Below the pieces are notes generated by a model, which was given only the letters and a program-made list of their open reading frames with translations, made no database searches and was not told where the DNA came from. 64,000 bases of DNA from Andrena cerasifolii (lineage: Eukaryota > Arthropoda > Insecta > Hymenoptera > Andrenidae): NCBI RefSeq assembly GCF_050908995.1, contig NC_135121.1, positions 9,796,001 through 9,860,000 on the forward strand. The letters run 5' to 3'. Shown one piece after another: positions 47,601 to 61,400 of this stretch. The stretch's first letter is position 1; the number at the start of each line of letters is the position of its first letter. The position numbers were made by a program, and so were the translations under genes.

Positions 47601-49971
47601 ATATCGCGCGTAAATCGAATACTATTGAACACTATTCAATTCAGCGAAAAGCGACAAGATGGAGCTCACCCGTTGTGTTATATGTACATACGTGAAATAT
47701 TGCAATAAAGCAGGTGTGCCATGAAATGAAACATTATTGAAGTATTGCGTAACGTAAACCGATAGAATTTTCCGGGCTCGGGTCGAGAGATAACAAGTGG
47801 CTCAGTTCTATTTTCATCCAAGCCCCTTAAGTAATATAAAAAATATGTAATATCACAAAAATGGCGCGGACAGGGCAAGGAAAGGACCAAAGATTGGGAT
47901 AAATAGTATGGCAATTGGATCGTTGCCAACTGACGAGCATGGATCGAGTCGAAGGAGCGGTCACGAAATCGTTCTGTTCTCTGCGCAACAGTTCTTTTCT
48001 CTTCAACGACGAAAAGAGACGTTTGTGTGGTTGTCGGTTTTTCTTTTCTTGCTCAAAATAGTAGAACAGCAAAATAATATTTCGTTCCTTCCATTCTTTT
48101 TTCCTTTTTCACGTTTTAGTCTATGGTAATGATAAAAAAATATTCTCATCGTCGGATTGTACTTGTCACAGTTGCTGGTAGGACTGCGGTGATATTCGAT
48201 CGGGGATCGATCGAGATTGTGCCGGCGCAAAGTTTAACAAGTTCGGCCGAAAAAGAATCCTCCTGTGCACGTTCCCAGCACGATCGTAACAGAATCATAC
48301 GCGTTTCTTTCTCCCAATTATACTATCTTTCCAGCGTCTATCTCGCATGCGCTAGTTCATCCTGCCAGTTCTTTCGTTTATTAATAAACTTCAATGTTTG
48401 ATTGACAACAGTGACTTAACGACGGCCAACTTATTTCCATTATTTCCACTATATCCATACGTCGAGCTTTTCACGTATTCCTCTCCTGTTCCTTGTTCGT
48501 ATGTTTTTAATGCTTTGACAAATAAGAGAGAAAAAAAAAGAAAATAAAAATACAGCTTTATGCGTCATAAAAGTTCTAGAAATCGCTTTCTCGGGCTTTT
48601 ACAGTTTTCGTGATCTTGGTAATACATTGTTTCGGTTATCATTGATACGCAATGTATCTCACAATTCAATGAGACATACTCTCCTCGCTTCCATTTGTCC
48701 TCGAGAACACGACGGCAAGCGCACCTTATACGATAAAAGTGCTCTCGCCCTTCTTTTGTTTCATTATTATTTACGGTTTACTTTTCTTTCTTTAAATAGA
48801 CTTGGAATGGCAACAGTCTGTGCTTGAATTTTCAACACACGTTCTAAACACAAAGAGTTTCGAAACGAAATGGAGATCAAAGCAGTATACGGTGCACATA
48901 AAATTTCCATCGCAATAGATTTCACGTCATAGATTCAAAACTCTGTGAATCGTCCCTGCAAATCATAATCTATGTCCCTTTTGTTCATTAAATGAGCATT
49001 TAACCCGAAGAGGTGATACAAGCAAATTTGAAATTACCTATAGTGATAACAAAAAACGTCCACTCTAAAATTGTATTTATCTATTTACACTAATGCTAAG
49101 CATGATCCTAATTTAATACCTTTAACAAAAAATAATCACAAAATGGTCTGTAGGTTAAAACACATTGTATGTTCGATATATATAATAATAATAGCGGTAA
49201 TATACATATACATATACCCTCTATATGTATGTATATATTAATCGTATTTGAAATATGTTTCTCTCATACATGACGACAAAGTGTCATATAACCTAATATC
49301 ACAATCAGCAAGGAGAAGAGAATAAAGTAAGCAGAAAAATTTTGGTTCAAAACGAACGGAATGGCACTTTCTGCGTTTAATATTGAGTTTCAACGTATAA
49401 AAATACATATTCTCAAAAACCTTCTGTACACTATGAAATTTCTAATAACATACTCTCTCTCACTCTCTATCTGTAGCTTTATCAAATAAGTATTCTATAT
49501 CTTTGTCTCTCTAAAGCTCTATGCAACTCATTGAACAGTAGAGTGCACACCTCTCTCTCTCCCCTCGAAAAATCAATACCTAATGTACATAAATTTTCGA
49601 TCACAGTAGTTCAGCAAGCTCTATAACGTGAGATCTATGCTCGTTTTGTTTTCTTCCCTTCGTTATCCTCCTTTTTTTTTTTGTTATTTCTTTCGCTTTC
49701 GCATTTTCTTTTTTTTTTATCCTTCTCCAACTAATCAAGAAGTCGGTTATTCGATTGAAAGAGCTGGGGCTAGTTGGTCGCCCAGCAGCACTTTCCATTT
49801 CACGTTTCGATACGCGAGAATAAAACACTTAACAGTGTTACACAGCGCTAATGGAAACGGAGTGTACAGCGTGTAGGTATACTACGTTAAGGTATCATTT
49901 TTCATTTTAATGCGGTTTAGCGTTGTAGTACGATACCTTCACTTTAAAGTGGTCGGTGACCCCAACATAGT
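41669..49971. other. Long intergenic region
   Basis: No gene is supported over 8 kb. The left half (41900-45800) is mixed in composition with CpG-rich blocks near 42200-43100 and 43600-44000. The right half (45800-49970) is AT-rich and may include the far 3' UTR of transportin on the minus strand. The open frames (for example 42824-43165, 113 codons) show no domain or splice context. Confidence 0.4.
46816..46853. repeat. Imperfect CT microsatellite
   Basis: CT dinucleotides with a few interruptions, in AT-rich intergenic sequence. Confidence 0.9.
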
Positions 49972-50036
49972 TCCTCCCTCCCTCCCTCCCTCCCGCCCAC
50001 CCATCCCACCCTCCCTCCCCCCTACCCGCCCACCCA
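49972..50036. repeat. C-rich tract, G-quadruplex-prone on the minus strand
   Basis: At least eight runs of three or more C occur within 65 bp (CCCTCCCTCC repeats, then CCCGCCCACCC). Read on the minus strand, the direction of transportin transcription, this is a series of G3 runs with short loops about 550 nt beyond the transportin stop codon. It may lie in that gene's 3' UTR. Confidence 0.7.
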
Positions 50037-50587
50037 CGCGTTACGCTTCGGCCCATGACGTTATTATGTCGTTCTCATATGCATTATCTTCGTTCCATTC
50101 TCACTTCGATATTATCGCATTTATAGCTTGCTCGCTGCAGCTAATGACGCATATTTAATTCCCCCGAGAGCCTGACGATGACCATAACACGGTAACGACA
50201 ACGATGTTGATGAGAAGAGGCCGTGGTTTCACCCACCCACCCTGTCCACCCATAGTTCTGTTTCCCGCCCAACCCCTTTCGGCCTGCCCCATTAAGCGGC
50301 CTTCTGAAATAGACACATCACCTTACGTTAACTTCCCTTAAAGTTAATCGTGTAACGTGTAGATACGCCTTAATTAATCGTGACTGTAAATGCTCCCGAG
50401 TGTTCCGTACAGAACTGTCTGTGACTCTGATTGTTAACTGTTACTCTTCGTAGTCTCGACATTGCATAACATGATCGTTAAGCTCTAGAATTCTTCGGGT
50501 ATCGTCGAGCGAAACAATGAAACTTAAGATGAACTGTTTTTCAAAGGGCATTTTGCAAATCAACTCACCGCACTTAGGGAGGGCTGC

Positions 50588-53500
50588 TCAGACGCCATAC
50601 ATATGGAGTCGTTCGCTGAGCTGCGGCGGAAATTGATCTGAAAATCGTTTCCAGTTCTCTGCACCAACTTGATTTTTGAATCCATGTAGTATCTGCAGGA
50701 AAGAACGTACACGTTTATACGTTTGTACTATCGTAGAGCAAACCGATCGATAGAAATAAATTGCACGAAACGGGTACTCTTTCTATCCGCGTACCTTCTG
50801 GAACATATCCTTGAGATCTTCTCTGGGAGTGACCCAGGATGCAACAGCGTCGCAGAAGAAGATGAAATCCTGGACAACTCCCCCTGGGTTTACCGTAATC
50901 ATCTGACACATACCTCTGAACGCAGAGTCCTTTTCTTCATTGTCTCTTATGCTCCGCAAAGAAGTACACCTGGTAAAGTGGGTACGAACATTACTAACTG
51001 AGTAATTGTTCGTCACTTCAGAAAGAAGGTATATTTATAGCAATCGAATAGAAGAGTATAACACCTGCGATCCTTTTCCATTGCGTTGTACGATAGTTCC
51101 GTTACACATCTTTTAAAGCGAAATATATGACAGAGCATTGAAACGATAAATGTACCTTCTTTCTAATTAAACTGCTCACATTCGTAAGAATGTGCATAAG
51201 GCAAAAAGTGACAGCTAATCACTTGGTATAATATTCATTCCCACAAGTTATACGTAAATAGATTCTTATAGCTAACATTTAACGAGGCAAAATTGTCGGC
51301 TTTTCTGAGGCCAGTCCTATGTTGGAATTTTCTGTATTGTTCGTATCTTTCAAAGCTTCTCTTTACTTCAATGTAATAAGTCTAAGAATCGGCCAGGAAC
51401 TAAAAAATGTAAACTATCAATCTAAGCAAGTAGTAAAAGACTTCGATCTAATCTATGATAAGAGCATGTACCGTACATTTTAAAAACTTTATACCTCTTT
51501 TTAAATAACACAGATTACAGAATGATTTTTCAAAGGCCTCACCCAAAGGAAATTTCACATTTTTACTGAAATAATACGACTGGCATCATACAATAGTACG
51601 ATCTCGTTAAGGTTTGGTTTACATTTGACATCTCTGTAACTTTAAGTTTCTCTGGTGTTTGCAAACTAAAGAGATATCAGCGATAGTTATAATTAGAGCA
51701 AGAGCCTAGCTAAGAAGATATATTGGATAAGTATCGATACTGAGTTATTAACATGCAAAGGACACTTTTTGACTGAAACTACCTATACACAGTGAAAGTA
51801 TGTAAGAAAAGAGAGGTATGTTTCTAGATTTCAATGCAAGGCAATAATACATAGGCTAAAGTATTACACAGACCTAAAAGTGACAAATGTAAACCTACCC
51901 TAGGGTCTCTCAAACTGCATAATAAAGAGCCCATAATGTGCTTATGCGATAGAAAGACGATACCAGTGTAGCACTTAAGCGATTGGATGCGAAATCATTT
52001 AGTATCAGAAATACCGACGGGCGAGCGTAAGACTAGGCGGAGGCTTAACCGTGCCCATGTTTATCATCAAGAAATTCTCCTTTCGTTTAGTAAAAACAAA
52101 AGCCATTATGGACTCTACATTTTGTAATAGATTGCTACAGTATTGTTGCGCAAAGTTCGTAGCAGCCCCTGATGCAATGTACCGAATAGTCGGGAATAAT
52201 ATATAATAATAAAGTGCTAATAAAAATAGAAGGTAATGTAATTAATAGAATATAATAATAAAGAAATTTACACACCACTGTCGGACAAACTGCTGTAACA
52301 TTGGGGCGACGTCGTGGGGACACACATAACCTAGGCGACCGATCGTTATGGCTACGGTTTCATTTCATTTCGGTAAGTAGACAAGTGAAGTGTAGTGAAG
52401 TGACCGGAAACACAAACAATAAGACAAACTGATAGCGAACCAACGATCAACTCAGGCGAATCATATGTTGTCGTTTAGGACTTCAATTAACTTGTAATAT
52501 AATCGTTTAATCAATAATAATTAATAATTCAATATTAACAATCAATAGAGAGACAGTGGGAACAGAGGTGAAACATATGAAATACTGACAATGAAACATA
52601 GGCAATACCGTGCTATTGTAGCTGCTGAAACAATAATAAAAATTAGATAGCAGCGTGCGAGCCCATGATTCGTAAAAACCGACCAATGAGTATGATCATT
52701 CTACCCATTAATGTCAATACAACCAAGAACAACCAAGTAACACAAAAACTAAAAGACACCTTTTCGTGAATTTAAGGCCAATTTAAATATAACACCGTTT
52801 AAACAATACGTATATATATTCATATATCTGGGGCTTGGATGCAAGCAATTATAGTATATATATATATACTGAATCGCAGTATGTTCTCATGGCAGTACAG
52901 CCATATAAAGCCTGCAGGCAATCGCACACCACTAAGTTAGGTCCAATGTACAAATACTAAATAATTTAAACCCGCTGATAAACGTGCAAGCGCGGCCATG
53001 TAGAGCCACCCGTAGTCGTCACTCTGTGCAGTTATCACCTTCGATAAAATCATTTACAGAGAATGCACCTATGCTTATATGCCATTGAATGCTGAATCTA
53101 ACGTGAGGGCTTTAATTTTCTTTCCGTATACGTGGGAGACTTCTCATTCACTGGATTAATCGTTTACCCAGGTACGTGGCGGACGTCTGTACATATTTGC
53201 AATCTATGCGAACGATGCCTCGAAATGAAAAGTTTCCCCTCGTGTGCAGAGCATACTTCTAAGAAAAGGTATTACTTCTACGATGTATGGGGTGAACAGT
53301 AATAACGTAGTCGGTATTGACGCATTACTCAAAAATAAATGAAACATTACTATATAGGCATTACCCCCTACCATTTATAAAAGTATGCTCCATATACTAT
53401 GCTGTGTGAAAGAAACTATACGTTTAGAAATATTATACAGCTACTCACCCGTGTTTTCTAACAGTGTTTTCGGCGTGTTTGGTCTATTGATTATGTCGAT

Positions 53501-56500
53501 AAGCTGGTTCAAAATTAGTGGAATATACGCGCTCGTATCGGACCCTACGGAGCAGGAACAACAGATTATCAAGAGAAGCTCAACCTCCCGCAATATTTCC
53601 ATGCGTGTTCTTAAAAAAAAAATTTACCAAGTTTTATGGCTATCTCGCCAATAGCCCATGTCGCATTGTTGCACACCGATATAAACTCAGGATTTAAATT
53701 CTGTCCAAGTATGGGCATAAATTCCGCTGCAGTGAAACATAAACGTAAAGTTAGCTTGATCTGTACGAAGGAACTACGGCTTCGTAGTTCCGCGAACGGG
53801 CTTATAATACTCACGTATACACGGGAGAACATGCTGGAAGCAGGCCTTTGTAAGATCTCCTAGCAAGGCAAAGCTACTCTGTCTAACTTCGGGCATAACA
53901 TCCTGCATGCACTGATACAACAGTTGCATTACATTGCTGTTCATTACTAAGCGTTCCATGTGACCTTCCAACCCTTCCGCTAAACCGCTAAGAAGGTCCA
54001 ATGCAACGATCATAAAATCTTTGTCGGGAGCCTCGAACTGTTCTGGGCTCTGGGTGTTTGCTATATGTTGGTTTAGTGTCTGCTCCACGAGGGACACGCA
54101 CCGCCTATTGCAACGGAAAGTACACGTAAGCGTTTGAATAATAACAGATTTACGAGTCTCGCGCAGAGGACTGTATACTCACCTGTACACGGGTTCGCAG
54201 TAAGGAAGAAAACCTGATCGCAGTGCAGTCGCGACCGACGAAAGACATTCTAGCAATGGGAAAAGGTCTTTGTCTTCGTCCTTCAGTACGTTCCATTTAT
54301 TAATCAGCGGCGGCATAAGAAGGTTAATATAATCTGGTTTGTTAAGATGATGCCCCACTGAATCGGCAAGTGTACCAATTGCGTCGTACAATATTAAAAG
54401 ATTCTTGTGTTGATATTTACCTGTACAGAGGACGATTGATAATGCAATAAATTCTTTTAAAGAGGACAATATCTTTTCGTTACTATACTCACCGAAGGCA
54501 AAAACAAGCGTTTCGAGGATAAATCCAAGGTAAGGGACCAATTCTGTGCATGCTTCCTCTTCAAGCGTCGCGAAAGCGGAGCATGCAGCTTCTTGAACGC
54601 GTTTATTGCCATCAAGAACTCGTTTGAGTAATTCAGTCATTAATGGTTTCAAATGTGTGTCATGTGGTTGCGCACAAACCCAGTGTGCGTAACGACTTAG
54701 CGTCCAGCACGTAATGGCGCGCACTAGAGCCTTTTTGTCACTCAGGCAATTAATTAAATATGGAATTAATTCAGATAAATGTGGAATCATTCCACCCATA
54801 CAACCTGCAATAATCAATTACACTGTGCGTTATGATCTCTGAATATATAAGATGATTCTAAGCTGGAGACACTATTCAGACACGAACCTTCTGCTATAGC
54901 TCCCAGTGCTAAAATCCCAGACTCCTTGATTTCCCAATCTTGATGGAAAAGTGTTTCTTTTAAAATCGGTACTAGAACTGGCAGCAATTCTTCTCTAAAG
55001 ACGTTCGCTAGCATGTCCAGCGCAGCAGCTGAACATTTCCTCAAGTTCCAATCACTAAGAGTGGAATCATCGTCACATCCATCTTCGGTATCTACGTCTT
55101 CGTCATCGCAACCACCATTCTCGTCTGTATGCTTGTTCATGTTAGTATAGTGCGTATGATGCGTCTTTGATTTGTGAAATCTTGGTCGAATATCTTCTTC
55201 CCTATCTGGTATCATTTCATCCTCTTCTACGTCTCCTTTCAGAAGTATTATATCAATTTCGGAGTATTTCATACCTTTCACCTGTTAAAAATGCAAAATC
55301 AATTTATTTCTATTATCGTATATCTTTAGTTTTAGGTTTGCTTGTACTTACCAATACAGGTACTAGACGGGTTAAATGTGGTGCAAGTGCCTCCTTACAA
55401 ATTGGTTGCTCCGCTAATGAGAGCCAAAATTCACAAGCTTCCAAAGCAACTCCTTCGGCAGAATCCTGAGTCCTCATCAACATATATTCTATTATGTTGT
55501 GCATATGCGGTATTAATCTATCCATCCGAACTTCAAGCAGCATAACCAAAGCTCTATAACGAAAAACACGGTACACGTTATGTCATGCAAGATTCTTTAA
55601 AATAGAAATAGCGTATGAAAGATATACGCTATACCTGCAAACATTCTTTCTGACTTCGGGATCATCGTCATTAGCCAAATGGAAGAGATTCTCCAGGAAG
55701 CTATCTATGTGAACCATGAGGGCCTGCGTGCGGTTAACAATAAACTGATTAACGCAGGCGATAGCGTGTGATCTAATCTTAGGGCTTGTGTGTCTGAAAA
55801 ATTGCAGGAACTTTGGAATTAAAACGTTCAACGGCCGGTTGAGTGCATCCGAGTCCAATATTTCTGCAGAATCTTCGCAGATTTTCTGAAGAGCGCCGAA
55901 CGCTCCTTCGCAAACATTGAAGTCTTGCGAATCCAACATTTGGCAGAGCGCAGGCAATAGTTCTGGCCATCTGGTTAATTCACCTATTAAAATCAGATTC
56001 GTTAGAATGTGTTTAATAAAATTTCACTTTCATACCTTCCGACGAACCAGCATACCTTTGGATGCAACGGTAGTTATTAAAATACCAACGGTCGCACGGA
56101 TCAAAGGCGACGGATCCCCCACAGCTGATAAACATTCTTGTTTAATAAAATTTGTAACTTCTGGTAAAAACTTATGGAAGTGTGCTTTAACATTGTTTTT
56201 CAATATCAGCCCGCTAAGAGACCTCGTGGGTTCATCTGAAAGTAAAATGCACACTTAAGTCAGAACTTATCGCTTCGGATGACGATTAATGAACTTCATG
56301 TATAAAGCATAATAATATTCGACTAATACGTGAATCACATACCCTCTGATGTGAGTTTTGTTAAAACAAAGATAAGATAATTGTTGAAGTCTGGAAATTT
56401 GTTTAATTCTTCCAGTTTCTGCGGAAGATTGTTAAGGAAAATGTGGAAACAGCAATAATCATTAAGCCCGACGATCAGTTACAAGTGTCGTAAAACTAAG

Positions 56501-57594
56501 AAATTCAACATTTATATAATCGCCGCTTACTTTTCCTGTTACATAATAAATGCACAAAAAGGTGTTATCGTACAACTATATTTACCGTATAAATACACAC
56601 AAAAAAAGGGATATGGCAATATTCACACAAAGGTGTGTTTAATTTATACGCAGTGATGTACATGTAACAGTCATAAATTTTCTGAAATGTGAGAATTCCT
56701 ATACAATCACGTATATACAAATACAACGTGAGAGAGGGAAAAAAAACGGAATACAAAAAATTCAAGTTCCCCTAACTGTACATTTCGTACCAGCTGTAAT
56801 CCGTATGACAAACGCATCCTACGGGCCGTTTGTTCGAAACCAGTTTAATTAACATTACGCTCGCTTGCTATACGCGAAATTTATCGATCACAGAGCGAAG
56901 AAAAACAAACTGGTCGACAACCGAGTTAAAGGCATTTCAGACTCGCGACCCGCGATAGCGATCGTGGTGTGTCGTTAACATATTCCTTGGCGCTTGGGCA
57001 TGGCTCACGTGTTATTCGTGAAAAACCTACAAACTTCTATTCCCACCAGCCCCATCACCCGCGGGGGACAGTATAAACGAAAATCGACGATCGTTCCCCG
57101 TCCAATGCGCCCGTGCGTTCGCATAGAATCGTGTTCGAGGTAACGCACGGTGTCTAAACAGCTTTTCAATCGAACCGTAGACGACAAAAAAGGGGGCCCG
57201 TGACAGGCTGCGCAAAAGCGCGCCGAACGTTTTCCCATTCGAGACCTAACAGTATACCCAGGTGTAGCCTTGGAATCCGTCGATATTAACCCGTTCAATG
57301 CCTTTGGAATATCTGAAAACGGTCCCCGTAACAGGGAGCTTTCACTGGGAAAAGCGCGCCCCTCGGGTATCGGGCCTGTCCTACCCGCTTCACTTGTGTT
57401 ACCGCGTCGTGGGTCTTACTCACCGGGGAAACGAATCTTCCCGACCGTATTTTACGCCCGCACAAAGTAATTAATGTCTCAACAAGAAAGGATACTTCTT
57501 GCACGTCGCGCTGAGTAGCCGTATCCGGGCTCTGGGACTCCTTCAGGAGCGTCAAGATTTGTCTAAGTCCTTCCTCTTGCGGTTGCCACGCCAT
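50588..57594 (-). CDS. Tnpo: Transportin (karyopherin beta-2), nuclear import receptor
   Basis: Transportin carries PY-NLS cargo such as hnRNP proteins into the nucleus and is released by RanGTP. Fourteen exons join with consistent phases: 57594-57496, 56418-56343, 56235-56056, 55983-55635, 55553-55352, 55281-54888, 54804-54493, 54420-54183, 54104-53815, 53726-53628, 53544-53449, 52351-52276, 50969-50795 and 50692-50588. They encode 896 residues, near the human 898. The protein is all HEAT repeats, from MAWQPQEEGLRQILTLLKES to LHMYGV. Family landmarks are plain: [54 protein letters not shown] and FIFFCDAVASW. The H8 acidic loop follows FHKSKT and has His/Asn-rich sequence before the Asp/Glu run. 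An upstream in-frame ATG exists (57600, MKMAWQ) and another at 57702; I chose the one best matching the family. The 72-bp intron at 54421-54492 is in frame and stop-free. Confidence 0.97.
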
Positions 57595-57702
57595 TTTCAT
57601 CGTGTTTTTCAACAGCACCACTGAACGCAGCCAGCCTTCTCTGACCTCGCAGATAAACGGAAGCTCCCCACGGTTACCCCCACCACCGCGCCACGAAAGC
57701 AT

Positions 57703-58414
57703 TCGGTATACCGGCTAACGACACCCGGGAAATCCGTCTAATATCGGTCAGCCTGCACTGTCCAGCTCGTGATTAATCGTTCCAGGAGATTTCACGAATA
57801 TTAAACATCGTTTCGCGACGAAATTCCAATTTCGCGTAATTCCTACAGATAGACAATTGAACGTTCTCGGCGGCTTAGCAGACGAGCACTTCCGGCGACG
57901 GCAGAGACATCGATCGGCCTGTTGTGCCGGATTGAACTTGAAACATGGGCAAACGTTTTGAAACAGATATATTTGAAATGCGACTTTAAGCGAGGAATAA
58001 CTTTTAAACGAATGCAAATAAAGCCGTGTTAAGATATAGGGCGATTAAAGTTTCCCTATGACAGAAATTACGCGGGGGCTTTCGAGTAAATGGCCACGCT
58101 ACTGTTCAACGGTAGAAAATTCAAACGTAGAGAAATATATAAGCTATTCGTAGTCTTTTTAGATTGCGGTCGTGCAAACTACGATTGCGATTTATTACGT
58201 TTTAATTACGTAAAAACTGAATAGCATACGATAAGAAATAAGTAATTGGTTAACGGTATAAGTAGCAAAGCATATATTATATATACCAGTATATATATAT
58301 CTTTAATATATATACGTGTATATGTATATATATATATAATATTCAGAACTCTCGTTTATTAAAATTTAAATAGTATATAGCATATCAAAGCAAAATCTTC
58401 GTAAAAATCGTTAA
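57703..58414. other. Gap between transportin and the FBXW9-like gene
   Basis: This is the 5' flank of transportin (57703-57950 moderately CpG-rich) followed by AT-rich sequence with a TA-rich microsatellite at 58271-58341. No gene is seen. Confidence 0.5.
58271..58341. repeat. TA-rich microsatellite
   Basis: Imperfect TATATA runs with short interruptions, just beyond the 3' end of the FBXW9-like gene. Confidence 0.9.
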
Positions 58415-58420
58415 TTTATT
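58415..58420 (-). terminator. Polyadenylation signal for the FBXW9-like gene
   Basis: AATAAA on the minus strand begins about eight bases after the stop codon at 58428, which would give a very short 3' UTR. Confidence 0.5.
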
Positions 58421-58427
58421 GACATCT

Positions 58428-61400
58428 TTATGCACAACGGACCCTTGATTTTGGTCTCCAGATTTTAATTCCCTCTGTACCAGAAACAGCAAGAACGTCG
58501 TTCGAGTAATCGATCTGCGGAATAAACGAAAATTTATTAAAACTTCTTGTGTAAATCAATGTTATGTCAGATACCTACGCTAGCTATTTCACCATAACTA
58601 GACACTAGTGTAACAAGGTGCTGCGGAGGATCGGTAGGGCTGTATATTCTAACTGTCTTGTCCGGGGAGCTTGTGATCAGGCATCCTGGTGCAACATGAA
58701 CACCGTTAATACCTTTCTGGTGCTCAGTGGAATAACATTTAACAGGTTCGAAGTCTTTTTTCGGATCTAGTATATGCAATTTTGCATTACCGTCTCCTAC
58801 GTAAACCATATCACGCTGCATGCACATACTCATGGGGAATGATTCTTGTGAAATCTGTAATATATTCGCTTGGATGATCGAATTTTTAAAACGGATGCTG
58901 GGAAGTTCTCTACCGTAGCATCCTTACAGTAACATTTTTCATGATTTTCCCTGCCCTTTGATCCCATATGGACACTGTCCTGTCTTCGCTAGCAGATAAA
59001 ATAAAGTCAGAGTTCATAGCCAGCCTGATGACGGCCCTTTTATGCGGCTGGTACTTTGTGATAGGATTGTCGCCCGATCTTGAATCGAATACTAATACGC
59101 TTTTACAAAATGATCCCGTAGCAAAAACGGCTAAATCTGGACACGTTGCGAGGCACAGTAGGGCACCCGAGTTGATCCTAAAAAGTATTTAATACTTACA
59201 TAAGACATTACAAACTTTTGAACAGTTACAACAATCCGCGCAATCATTATTGGCGGAGCGAGTGAAAGCATGCAAAGTATATTAAGCCGATTGTCTTTGC
59301 AAGAATCTTGGAAAGTAGTACCTGTATCATAATGTTACTGATTTGTAACGGTACTTTACTAATTAGATATTTCTTAACAAAAATTTATGCCTTCCTCGCT
59401 CGACCTTCTCACAATGAAAGCAACAAAAAGTGACCAGCTTGGTTCTGATGTACATGTTATAAGTTTTGACGTGGACAAGATCGGTGTCGGTGAGCGTCCA
59501 TGCTTTAACGGTGTTATCCCAGCTGCAACTGTAAATTGTATTGTCTATCGCCGCCAAATCCCAGATCCATCCGTCGTGAGCAAAATCTATACAAGTAACG
59601 CTTTCCTTTTCAGTTTCTGTCGTGGGAAGTGTCCAGCATACTAAGGATCGATCTCTTGCTCCAGATATACAAATGTTTCCATGCTGCGAATATAAGAGAT
59701 TGCAGTAGTTCAACCTGCGTATAGGGAGACTTAAGATTAAACAAAAAGTAGGCAAGTATAACACTAACGTGCATCAGCAGTAGGCCGTCGATGGTACTGT
59801 AGTGTGCTTTACTGAGCAATAATTCCTCCATGGAATCTTCTTTTTTCCATAGCGTGGCTTGTTTTTCCAATGCAACGCATGACAATTTCCAAAAGAGTTC
59901 ATCATCTTCAGCTAAAGAAAATCGATATACTCTCGTAATTGCTTAGAATACAAATGAAACTATTAGCAAACATCATTAATATAGCTTTTTATTAATATTG
60001 TTTACTCTCCTACTAGTAAAATTACATTACTACTTCCGAACCACTCATAATTCTTGCCGAATGCAACGTGTGGAGATTAAGATTTGTGTTAACTATTAAG
60101 CGAACTTAGTACGTGGAATACATAAAGTACAATTAATTAATTATTGTGTACAGTAATAGATGGTGTTTTATTTATTTACAGAATGATTGGTCGTGAAAGG
60201 CGCAAGGTGCTATCAATTTGAGCTAACCAGGAGGCAATATTGGGTAACCAGAGTCTGGCCAAATTTGACTAATTCTCACTTTCCACAGCGAGTCGTCATT
60301 CAATATTTCATGAAACTGTTTGCATACTAAGCCCAAGCCGTGTACTAATGTAGAAGCATCTAGGAAGGAGCAGACGTGAAGGAATATCTGAAATACAAGA
60401 GGGAAATCAATTGGAAATATCTTTTATTTGCACAAGGAACATATTCTATTTTGAAATATGCTTCCTTAAAACTATACACTAGTAAATCCATCATCGATAC
60501 AAATGTTTTTAAAAATAATTACAGTCAAGGACCCAGTTCCTGATCAGAATTGAATTCCTAATCAGTTTAGGAAAATAAACCAAATAATAAGCTTATTATG
60601 ATACAAATTTATTCTAACAAATTACTAAATAATTATGAAGTATTTTGAAATTTATACACAAAATTTGATAGCTCACAGTAAAACGTGTGAAGGTGATCAG
60701 AAACTGCTCCTTTTGCATTTTTCACTTTCAAAGTTAAATTATAAAATAATTAATATTATGTGTGCACTTTTTTAAATACCAAATTAAAGAGAAAACATAG
60801 ATTTACTGAAATAACAAAAAATCTTTTAATTTTGGTTAAGTTTTCCCTTTACGCGTTTAAAAATCCGCAGTAGTTAGTTTTAAGGGTAAATATTGTATTT
60901 TTTTTTTAGTTTTAACGGTAAATATTGTATTTTTATACTTTTAAATATGAATAGTCATTTAAAAATGGCGCTCTTGACTATCGATGTTGCGATGAAATTC
61001 TCGAGATGTTCCACTTATTAATTTTTTAACAGTACACATTACAGGTCACCGCCATTTGAAGTTTATTCAACTTCATACTTTTACTTTAGATATCTCCTTG
61101 TTTATTACTCACGTGAAGGTTAATCAAACGAATTCAGTTGAAACTTTAATGACAGACATTCTATTGTTTGTAAACACTCGACATAGCTAGGCTTTGTCGA
61201 ATGATCTTCGTACCTCGATAATCGAAGAACGCTTTAAAATTTACTTTAAGTATTTCTACGCGGTGAAAGTGATTTGAAAAGTTCAGAAATTAGGAAACTT
61301 GAAAGAAATGTTTTTCAGCTGTTATATATTTATCGCAGAGATTAGAAATGTCGTATAAGAAAAGAAATACAAAATTTGTGCGCACGAACCTCGACTGGAA

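Noticed and set aside
59610..59885. Continuous minus-strand frame through the FBXW9-like intron at 59684-59768
   Set aside because: Reading on past CAC gives a non-WD sequence. Splicing to the acceptor at 59684 restores the ICISGARDRSLVCW repeat in phase.
60527..60707. 14-bp inverted repeat in the first FBXW9-like intron as a MITE
   Set aside because: The arms are short, with one mismatch, and no target duplication is evident. Chance is likely in AT-rich sequence.
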